From the NCBI GenBank assembly GCA_030696435.1, contig JAUYSF010000058.1, positions 1 through 21,632 of the forward strand: a stretch of 21,632 nucleotides of DNA. Reading direction: 5' to 3'. The first letter of the stretch is position 1; each line of letters starts with the position of its first letter. The translations under genes were made by a program, and so were the position numbers. This DNA is from Desulfoprunum sp. (GTDB lineage: Bacteria > Desulfobacterota > Desulfobulbia > Desulfobulbales > Desulfocapsaceae). Below the pieces are notes generated by a model. The model made no database searches. It saw only the letters and a list, made by a program, of their open reading frames with translations, and had not been told where the DNA came from. Shown piece by piece: positions 16,415 through 21,632 of the stretch.

Positions 16415-17052
16415 TGGCGTATCGGGATAGAAGGTGGTTTCAGGGTAAAAAAAGAGCAAGAGACAGCTGGACCTGCCTTGAAAATCGTCGAGGTGTGAAG
16501 GGGTTCAGGGCTGCCTTTATATCTTGTCTGCTGGTTTTGTCCGGCTCTCTGCTCTTGCCGATATCTCTTACAGGAGAAACTCTGGATCGCCTTTTTTTTA
16601 CGCCACAGGAGAGGGTTTATCTGGAGAAGCTTCGCTGGGCATCCCCCGAATCTCTCACACTTATGCCAAATCAACAGGAAAATGCAGTGGTCCCGGAAAA
16701 TAAACCCCAGTTTTTTACCCTGGGAGGCACGGTGACGAAAAAGACCGGCGTACAGGCTATATGGCTTAACGGTGTCAAGCACATCGGGACTGATCTTCCG
16801 AAAAATGTGGAAATGTACCCGCCTTTTATGGCCGGACAAGTTCTGCTCCGAGTGCCGGAGACCGATACATCTTATGCGCTTCGGCCCGGACAGACGCTCA
16901 ATGTCAGCGATGGAAAGATAAGAGAACCGTATGAACGGGTGCCTGTGGCTTCCTTACCCGACTCTAAACCAGTCCTGAAGCCCACCCCTTTGATCGAGCC
17001 ATCTTCTGAGCCTGTTCAGACTCCCGGGAATCCTTCGGCCTCAAAACCATAG
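16414..17052 (+). CDS. MshK/PilP-like periplasmic pilus biogenesis protein
   Basis: A 212-residue protein with a basic N-terminal stretch of about 30 residues, a hydrophobic signal or anchor (about 31-53), a small beta domain and a Pro/Ser-rich tail. The core FTLGGTVTKKTGVQAIWLNG resembles the strand pair of MshK and PilP/GspC-like proteins, in which a short periplasmic domain touches the secretin. ALRPGQTLNV would be the next strands. The start is ATG at 16414, whose A is the last base of the upstream TGA; a GTG at 16411 is also possible. The long n-region is odd for a signal peptide, and a later GTG start near the hydrophobic stretch cannot be excluded. Identification rests mainly on position after the I/J-like pair. 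Confidence 0.58.
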   Translation: MAYRDRRWFQGKKRARDSWTCLENRRGVKGFRAAFISCLLVLSGSLLLPISLTGETLDRLFFTPQERVYLEKLRWASPESLTLMPNQQENAVVPENKPQFFTLGGTVTKKTGVQAIWLNGVKHIGTDLPKNVEMYPPFMAGQVLLRVPETDTSYALRPGQTLNVSDGKIREPYERVPVASLPDSKPVLKPTPLIEPSSEPVQTPGNPSASKP

Positions 17053-17067
17053 AAGCGCGGAGACACC

Positions 17068-18057
17068 ATGATCATAAACAGAAATTTCATACGGATCTAT
17101 CGTTCCCAGCGCGGGGCGGCCCTGCTGATCATGATGTTGCTGTTGTTCATCGTCAGTATGGCGGTCTTGCTTAAAGGGATTGGCAAAAATACGCAGCTGC
17201 ATGGTGCGGCTGCCACCTCTGCAGCCCTGGCGAAGGCTAAAGATGCGCTTATCGCATATGCAGTAATGTATGCCGACAATTACCCACCAAACGGTGCCGG
17301 GGCGGGTCATCTGATGTGCCCGGATACTGATTCACCGGCATTCGACGTGAATGGTTTACCCGTTGCGCCTTACGGATCTTCTAATTCACCTTGCGGTCCA
17401 AATGCCATCGGTCGTCTGCCCCACTCGATCACGCTACCTTCAGGCAGTCTTTTTCCTCTTTCCGATGATGGTTCCGGGATCGATCAACAATTCTGGTATG
17501 CCGTGACCGATGCCTTTATCGCAACTCCCAATGTCGGGGTGATCAACACACTCAACAGTACCACTCCTGGTTCCCTGACCCTTGATGGCCAGGGGGATGT
17601 GGTGGCGGTTATCATTGCTCCCGGCTCGGCTGTGACCGGTCAGAATCGACCCAGCCGGAACGCTGCCGATTATCTGGAAGCCGGCAATGTCAGCGGTCCC
17701 GATTTTGTAACCAACTATCCCACTGATCCTGATAATTTTAATGATAAAGTGTTGGCTCTCAGACGCAGCGAACTGATGCCGCTGGTAACGGCCAGGGTGG
17801 CGGAAGAGATGAAGAAACACATTGATGCATATCATGTTTTAACTGGTGCATACCCAACTGACCAGGCGACGTTCTTCACTGCCGCGTTTGTCGGGGCGCC
17901 GCAGTGGCTCTCCACAAACAACTGGTTGGCAGCTACTACGACGACCTACACACAGATATCCAGTGATAGTGCGACCCTCGTTTTTAATGGATGTGGCATC
18001 ATCTATACCCTGACTTTCGGTACCACGACTCTTGGTCGGAGCCAAACCCACTGTTAA
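17068..18057 (+). CDS. GspK/PilX-like minor pseudopilin lacking Glu+5
   Basis: A 329-residue protein with a type III-like prepilin leader: basic residues, then QRG, then AALLIMMLLLFIVSMAVLL. Cleavage would fall after Gly16. The fifth residue of the mature protein is Ile rather than the Glu normal in pilins, as is known for GspK, which sits at the tip of a pseudopilus. The mature protein is large for a pilin. It contains KAKDALIAYAVMYAD, a MCPDTDS segment, paired cysteines and GRLPHS, a pattern I recall from pilin-like proteins of MSHA-type loci. GGAG lies six bases before the ATG. It starts 15 bases after the MshK-like gene and is followed by a classical prepilin. A tip or initiation role is inferred. 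Confidence 0.75.
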   Translation: MIINRNFIRIYRSQRGAALLIMMLLLFIVSMAVLLKGIGKNTQLHGAAATSAALAKAKDALIAYAVMYADNYPPNGAGAGHLMCPDTDSPAFDVNGLPVAPYGSSNSPCGPNAIGRLPHSITLPSGSLFPLSDDGSGIDQQFWYAVTDAFIATPNVGVINTLNSTTPGSLTLDGQGDVVAVIIAPGSAVTGQNRPSRNAADYLEAGNVSGPDFVTNYPTDPDNFNDKVLALRRSELMPLVTARVAEEMKKHIDAYHVLTGAYPTDQATFFTAAFVGAPQWLSTNNWLAATTTTYTQISSDSATLVFNGCGIIYTLTFGTTTLGRSQTHC

Positions 18058-18068
18058 GGAGAAAGTTG

Positions 18069-18797
18069 ATGAAGACATATAGTGGTGATACGTCCGGTTT
18101 CACCCTCGTGGAGATGGCTATTGTCATGGTCATTGTCGGTCTGATGCTGGGTGGTCTGATGATGTCTCTGAGCCAGACTACTGAAAACACCCGGCGGAGC
18201 GATGTCCAGACCCAGCTTGCCGAAATTAATGAGGCGCTCTATGGATACGCCCAGGCAAATGGTCGCCTGCCCTGTCCGGCGACCACAACCAGCAACGGTG
18301 CGGAACTGCCATTGGGAGGTGGAGTCTGCTCGCGTCAGCATGGGTTTGTCCCATCCGCGACCCTGGGCCTCAAAGGAGCGGTCAATGCCGATGGGCTGTT
18401 GCTTGATCCCTGGAATAATCCGTTGCGATATTCGGTGACTACGGCTAATTCTAGTGCTTTTACCACAGCCAACAGTATGCAAACGGCCATGGCTAGCCCG
18501 ACTGGCCTGGCCAGCCTGACTCCGGATCTGCGCATCTGCCGTCAAGCCGCCTGTACCAATCTGATTTCCAGCACCATCCCGGTTGTGGTTCTTTCCATGG
18601 GCAAAAACTGGGCTGCTTTTGCCTCGGCTGATGAGGTAGAAAATGCCGGCGAAGCCACAGTGGGGGGCTACCGGATAGCCAACGACAGTGATTTTGTTTC
18701 TGCCACTTACAATGAGGCAAATTTCGATGATCTGATCAGCTGGCTTTCGCCCAATATTCTCTACACCAAGATGATTGCCGCAGGCAAGTTGCCATGA
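18069..18797 (+). CDS. Type IV prepilin (minor pilin), N-methylation motif
   Basis: The 242-residue precursor has a ten-residue leader ending in Gly10, then FTLVEMAIVMVIVGLMLGGLM. This is the canonical processing and methylation motif, with Glu at mature position 5. The globular part includes YGYAQANGRLPCPATT, further cysteines (GGVC, ICRQAAC) that may form disulfides, and LDPWNNPLRYSV, a motif common in pilin-like proteins of MSHA/pseudopilin loci. Its length exceeds the other prepilin in this window (193), which favours a minor pilin such as MshO/P or GspJ-like. AAGGAG sits eight bases before the ATG at 18069. The stop overlaps the start of the next, unrelated small membrane protein. Confidence 0.88.
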   Translation: MKTYSGDTSGFTLVEMAIVMVIVGLMLGGLMMSLSQTTENTRRSDVQTQLAEINEALYGYAQANGRLPCPATTTSNGAELPLGGGVCSRQHGFVPSATLGLKGAVNADGLLLDPWNNPLRYSVTTANSSAFTTANSMQTAMASPTGLASLTPDLRICRQAACTNLISSTIPVVVLSMGKNWAAFASADEVENAGEATVGGYRIANDSDFVSATYNEANFDDLISWLSPNILYTKMIAAGKLP

Positions 18798-19012
18798 AAC
18801 CCGAGCCTACCTTCGAACAACTCGAACGTCGCCGCTTCATCCGGCGTCGGACAATATTCATTCTTGCCGTGCTGTTAGTTGCCTCGGGATATGCGGTTCT
18901 GGCTATTCCTCCGGAAACCCCGATGGACACAGCAATTCCACGAGGTTTTATTGGGATAAGCCTGTTGATTGCAGGTCTTTTTCTCGCCTTGCTCAGCCGT
19001 GCAATGCCATGA
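18794..19012 (+). CDS. Small two-helix membrane protein, unknown function
   Basis: A 72-residue protein with a basic cytoplasmic start (EQLERRRFIRRR) and two hydrophobic segments (about 20-38 and 49-68) joined by a short Pro-rich turn; both ends are probably cytoplasmic. I do not recognise a family. Its start overlaps the prepilin stop (ATGA) and its stop overlaps the response-regulator start (ATGA), so it is likely translated as a coupled link between pilin and regulator genes. It could be an accessory sensor, a kinase-modulating peptide or a pilus assembly subunit. Reality of the gene is supported by the double overlap and by the fit of the hydrophobic pattern. Confidence 0.7.
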   Translation: MKPEPTFEQLERRRFIRRRTIFILAVLLVASGYAVLAIPPETPMDTAIPRGFIGISLLIAGLFLALLSRAMP

Positions 19013-19686
19013 GCGACATCCGTGATAAATCTTCTTGTCAAACACCTCCTCGGGCAAGCACGCCCGGCTCTTCTGCGCCGGTTGATACTGTCCTCCTGGT
19101 CGAAGATGACGACGCCATCCGCCTGATGCTCTGCAGTGTGCTGAAAATGCATGGCTTTCCGGTGCTGGAGGCGGACTGCCGGGCCAGCGCAATTTCTCTT
19201 CTCAATAACCATGCTCAGATCGGTGTAGTCATCCTTGACCTCGGTCTGCCTCCATCACCCCACACCACAGCAGAAGGTCTCGCGTGCATCCGCATGCTCA
19301 GAGCAGAACTTCATCCAGCGAAAATCATTGTCTTTACCGGCCAGAATCAGGAAAGTGCAGCACTCGATGCTATCAGAGAAGGGGCTTTCGATTTTCTGGC
19401 CAAACCTGCTGGTACCGATGATATTATCCGGGCAGTGCGTCGCGCCTTTCTGTTTGGCCGCAAGGAACAGGAAATGGCTGCAAACGGCATCACCCGCATG
19501 CAACTCGATGCCCGCATCAGTGACGGTTTGAAAGCAGTCCGTGATGAGGCCGAGGAAAGGCTGGTCCGTCAGGTGCTGAAAGAGACGGGTTTTAATGTTT
19601 ATCAAAGCGCGGCGAGATTGGGGCTGAAGCGGGAAAGCCTCTATTATTTTTTGAAAAAATTCGGCATCGAACGCCAAGATGATTAG
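19009..19686 (+). CDS. Response regulator, receiver plus Fis-type helix-turn-helix
   Basis: A 225-residue two-component regulator. The receiver domain (about 25-145) has acidic residues in LLVEDDD (33-35), phosphoacceptor Asp77 in VVILDLGLP, Thr110 in IIVFTGQ and Lys132 in FLAKP, so it should be phosphorylated. After a linker, a C-terminal Fis-type helix-turn-helix (about 185-222, RLVRQVLKETGFNVYQSAARLGL) binds DNA. There is no AAA+ domain, so the layout is that of PrrA/ActR-like regulators and not of the sigma-54 activator PilR. ATG at 19009 overlaps the upstream stop. The partner kinase overlaps its end by eight bases. A likely target is the prepilin gene just downstream. Confidence 0.88.
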   Translation: MSDIRDKSSCQTPPRASTPGSSAPVDTVLLVEDDDAIRLMLCSVLKMHGFPVLEADCRASAISLLNNHAQIGVVILDLGLPPSPHTTAEGLACIRMLRAELHPAKIIVFTGQNQESAALDAIREGAFDFLAKPAGTDDIIRAVRRAFLFGRKEQEMAANGITRMQLDARISDGLKAVRDEAEERLVRQVLKETGFNVYQSAARLGLKRESLYYFLKKFGIERQDD

Positions 19687-20737
19687 CGCATATCCCTATT
19701 TGATTTTGGTCGGCACGACCATCCTGCTGGTGATGGCTTTTCTCCTGCGTCAGGCCCGTTACCAGGCCCGTGTACATCTGGAACTAGTGCATCTCAATCA
19801 AAGTCTGCACTTCGATCTTCCCGATTTTCTCCGGCACTGCTGGCCTCAGCTCTCTCAAGCCGGCTTCACGGGTTTGTCCTGGCAACTTGACTGGTTCGAT
19901 ACCCCATTAACCGGTTTAGAAGGTACGACCGCTGAAGGCACTCTTTGCCGTCGACTCAAGGCAGGAGAGATAACTCTTACTGTTTATCTCTATCACCGTA
20001 AGCACCGCTGGGAACGGCGTTATTTCAGCGAGTCATTGGCAGAAAATTTTTTCTTGCTGCTCCATGTGGATATGTGGATCAAAACAGGCGCAGTCCAGGG
20101 AGCTTTTGACCAAACCGCCAAATTGGGTCTGTTCCTCCAGCATGACGTGAAAAATATCGCCCAGTTTATCCGTCTGGCAGCAGAGCAACTGGCAAATGTC
20201 GCACCAGACCGGCAACCTGCGCTGTTGGCTACCTTGCAGGCTGCAATGCCCACCTTGCGGCTCCAGGCCGAGCGTATTCTCGGAACATTGTCCTGTTCGG
20301 CAGAAACCGGGCAAAAACATGCCTGGCACCTGGCAGAGGTTTGGCAACAGGCAGCGGACAAGCATGGCCTGGCCACCGACATTCAGGGGCTGGCCACCGC
20401 TTTTCTGGTCAAAGAAACCCTGCTCGGCATCATTGACAACCTGCTGGCCAATTATGTTGATCAGGCCTTCCGATTCCCGGAACAGCCACCCAGGTTGCGG
20501 ATTATTCTCAGCCAGGAGGATGGAATGGCCACTGCCACCATTCAAGATATCCATGGAAATCCCTGTGCTTGGCCAGAGAGGTTGTTCGAACCGTTCTGGA
20601 GTGAGCAGGGCGAGGGGATGGGCCTCGGACTGTATCAGGCCAGACAACTTGCCGCCAAGGCCGATGGAGACCTGAGGATGCTTGCCCCCGCCGACCATCC
20701 GCTCACTTTTATTCTTACCCTGCCAGGCCCCCTGTAA
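19679..20737 (+). CDS. Membrane sensor histidine kinase
   Basis: A 352-residue kinase with one N-terminal membrane helix (about 6-24) and no clear periplasmic domain or HAMP. A divergent region (about 40-140) of unknown fold precedes the H-box LFLQHDVKNIAQFI, with His155. The HDVKN form resembles PrsK-type kinases. The ATP domain has an N-box-like IIDNLLANYVDQAF (about 251-264) and a glycine-rich GEGMGLGLYQ at 311-320. Signals are probably sensed in or at the inner membrane, where prepilins also reside. It overlaps the response-regulator gene and ends 124 bases before the second prepilin gene. The kinase call is secure; the signal is unknown. Confidence 0.87.
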   Translation: MISAYPYLILVGTTILLVMAFLLRQARYQARVHLELVHLNQSLHFDLPDFLRHCWPQLSQAGFTGLSWQLDWFDTPLTGLEGTTAEGTLCRRLKAGEITLTVYLYHRKHRWERRYFSESLAENFFLLLHVDMWIKTGAVQGAFDQTAKLGLFLQHDVKNIAQFIRLAAEQLANVAPDRQPALLATLQAAMPTLRLQAERILGTLSCSAETGQKHAWHLAEVWQQAADKHGLATDIQGLATAFLVKETLLGIIDNLLANYVDQAFRFPEQPPRLRIILSQEDGMATATIQDIHGNPCAWPERLFEPFWSEQGEGMGLGLYQARQLAAKADGDLRMLAPADHPLTFILTLPGPL

Positions 20738-20751
20738 AAAAAACCTACATC

Positions 20752-20780
20752 TTGCAGTGGCTAGGGAGAACAGCTATGAT
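20752..20780 (+). promoter_or_regulatory. Predicted sigma-70 promoter of the pilin gene
   Basis: TTGCAG (20752-20757) and TATGAT (20775-20780) are separated by 17 bases. The -10 matches consensus at five of six positions, and the -35 shares the leading TTG. Transcription would begin near 20787, giving a leader of about 75 bases. This would let the pilin be expressed above the level of the long upstream operon. Confidence 0.5.
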
Positions 20781-20783
20781 TTA

Positions 20784-20808
20784 GATAATGCTTCGAGTCG
20801 GCGTTATC
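20784..20808 (+). promoter_or_regulatory. Dyad GATAATGC / GCGTTATC at the start of the pilin leader
   Basis: Eight-base arms (20784-20791 and 20801-20808) with one G-U pair in RNA, around a nine-base loop. It lies at or just after the predicted transcription start. It could be an operator for the Fis-type regulator encoded upstream or a 5' hairpin that stabilises the pilin mRNA. Confidence 0.4.
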
Positions 20809-20861
20809 GAAACGTTTTCATGGTAAAGATGCAACCCAACCACAAGAAAAGGAGAATAATC

Positions 20862-21443
20862 ATGAAACAACTCAACAATCAGAAAGGTTTCACTCTGGTG
20901 GAGATCGCCATCGTGCTGGTCATCATTGGGTTACTCCTGGGCGGGGTGCTCAAGGGCCAACAATTGATCGCTAATGCCAAGATAAAAAGTCTTGTAACTC
21001 ATGCCAACGGTTTATCAGCTGCCATCTATGCATACCAGGATAGATACAAGGCACTTCCCGGTGATGATCGCAGAGCAACAATAAATCTGCCCGGTGCTAG
21101 CGGCGGTTGTCTTGCTGCAAATCTGGTAGACGGTAATGGTGATGGATTGCTTTGGGAACATGCCGCAGCTGCTGAACAGCTTGCCTGCTCGGGATTAATA
21201 ACAGGAACCTACAACGGGACCACTGATATTATAAGCTCTCCGTATGGAACGAAAGTTTACATTCATCGTGATACTATCCAGGGCAAGACAGGGAATGATA
21301 TCCGGTACGACAGTCTGCCCGCTGATGTAGCGCAGACCTTTGATACCATGTTGGATGATGGTGTTTACAATACTGGTGTTGTCCGGGCCACTACAGATTA
21401 TTTGCCCAATACAGTGATTACAAACACTGGTTTTTATTATTAA
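20862..21443 (+). CDS. Type IV prepilin, candidate major pilin
   Basis: The 193-residue precursor has the leader MKQLNNQKG and the mature start FTLVEIAIVLVIIGLLLGGVL, with Glu at mature position 5 and a cleavage site after Gly9. The N-terminal helix continues through KGQQLIANAKIKSLVTHANGLSAAIYAYQDRY, then LPGDD, two cysteines (GGC and LAC) about 35 residues apart, and a C-terminal NTGFYY. AAAAGGAG precedes the ATG by seven bases, the best ribosome site in the locus. With its own promoter, strong ribosome site and last position before a hairpin, it looks like the abundant structural subunit (MshA/PilA role). That role is inferred; no other evidence separates it from the minor prepilin. Confidence 0.88.
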   Translation: MKQLNNQKGFTLVEIAIVLVIIGLLLGGVLKGQQLIANAKIKSLVTHANGLSAAIYAYQDRYKALPGDDRRATINLPGASGGCLAANLVDGNGDGLLWEHAAAAEQLACSGLITGTYNGTTDIISSPYGTKVYIHRDTIQGKTGNDIRYDSLPADVAQTFDTMLDDGVYNTGVVRATTDYLPNTVITNTGFYY

Positions 21444-21467
21444 TAATTATTTATAGCTAGGCGGATC

Positions 21468-21507
21468 ACAGGATTTAAACATTCGATACTGAATCTTTAA
21501 ATCCTGT
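21468..21507 (+). terminator. Large hairpin downstream of the pilin gene (no U-tract)
   Basis: ACAGGATTTAAA (21468-21479) and TTTAAATCCTGT (21496-21507) are perfect 12-base arms. Inside, ATTC and GAAT pair again around a six-base loop, so the whole forms a 40-base hairpin 24 bases after the pilin stop. No run of T follows on either strand, so it is not a classic intrinsic terminator. It may act as an mRNA 3' stabiliser, a Rho-assisted end, or a bidirectional barrier. Classification as terminator is tentative. Confidence 0.5.
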
Positions 21508-21511
21508 AAGA

Positions 21512-21632
21512 TCAGTGGAAACGCATACGGTAGTTGCAACGCCGGCAGAGGGATTCGACCAGTTGCCGATGCGAAAACCCGCTTCTCATCTGACACGCCC
21601 TTGGGCTCGCAAGGATCTGATCGAGCCCTTGT
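21512..21632 (-). CDS. Possible C-terminal end of an unidentified minus-strand gene (partial)
   Basis: On the minus strand a frame is open from the window edge to a TGA at 21512-21514, with 39 visible codons including QLVESLCRRCNYRMRFH at the end. It would converge on the pilin gene with the hairpin between them. I do not recognise the protein, and another minus-strand frame is also open here, so coding status is uncertain. Confidence 0.25.
   Translation of the reverse strand, partial: QGLDQILASPRACQMRSGFSHRQLVESLCRRCNYRMRFH
21603..21628. repeat. Inverted repeat GGGCTCG / CGAGCCC
   Basis: Perfect seven-base arms at 21603-21609 and 21622-21628 with a 12-base spacer, at the very end of the window. 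Without the following sequence it cannot be told whether this is part of a gene, an RNA hairpin or a mobile-element end. Confidence 0.3.

Noticed and set aside
18775..19008. An upstream in-frame extension of the response regulator
   Set aside because: It would overlap the small membrane protein in another frame and adds non-receiver sequence; ATG 19009 with a 4-base overlap is the better start.
20720..20745. CAGG/CCTG stem next to an A-run after the kinase gene as a terminator
   Set aside because: The stem is only four pairs and is followed by A's, not T's, on the transcribed strand; a pilin promoter follows instead.
21541..21565. GGGATTCGACC resembling a tRNA T-loop
   Set aside because: The flanking bases do not form the five-pair T-stem, and no anticodon or acceptor arm can be folded nearby.
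1..21632. CRISPR array, tRNA/rRNA genes or insertion sequence
   Set aside because: No regularly spaced repeats, RNA gene structure or complete transposase was seen on either strand.

Overview
The window comes from a Gram-negative bacterium. It encodes an outer-membrane secretin, an OmpA-like domain, a lipobox signal peptide and type IV pilus machinery. Base composition is near 50% GC. PocR-type and Cache-type diguanylate cyclases beside an MSHA-like pilus locus would fit Desulfobacterota (for example Desulfobulbales), but that placement is only an inference from gene content.

Left part (1-5608), mixed functions: the tail of a PstS/OmpA-type phosphate-binding protein, a Kch/MthK-like potassium channel with an RCK domain (minus strand), a small 5-carboxymethyl-2-hydroxymuconate isomerase-family protein (plus strand), and two consecutive minus-strand diguanylate cyclases. 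One cyclase is PocR-PAS-GGDEF and the other is Cache-HAMP-GAF-like-GGDEF. Both have intact GGEEF and RxxD inhibitory-site motifs. A gap of about 440 bases separates them from the divergent pilus operon.

Right part (6045-21443), one long plus-strand pilus locus, mostly with 4-base overlaps or very short gaps: MshM/ExeA-like AAA ATPase with a SPOR domain, MshL-like secretin lipoprotein, MshN-like TPR protein, MshE/GspE-like assembly ATPase, MshG/GspF-like platform protein, a large MshI/PilM-PilN-like protein, MshJ/PilO-like and MshK/PilP-like proteins, a GspK/PilX-like pseudopilin without Glu+5, and a conventional prepilin. These are followed by a small two-helix membrane protein, a response regulator with a Fis-type DNA-binding domain and a membrane histidine kinase, all three translationally overlapped. 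Last comes a second prepilin, the best candidate for the major pilin, with its own predicted promoter, a dyad in its leader and a large hairpin after its stop.

How it may work together: the E/G ATPase-platform pair, the I/J/K alignment proteins, the L secretin and the N/M proteins would build a trans-envelope pilus or pseudopilus from the prepilins. No prepilin peptidase and no PilT-type retraction ATPase is in the window, so these must be elsewhere or absent. The neighbouring cyclases and the MshEN-like N-terminus of the assembly ATPase suggest c-di-GMP control. The embedded two-component pair suggests feedback control of pilin synthesis. The most unusual element is this small-protein/regulator/kinase cassette placed inside an MSHA-like operon.
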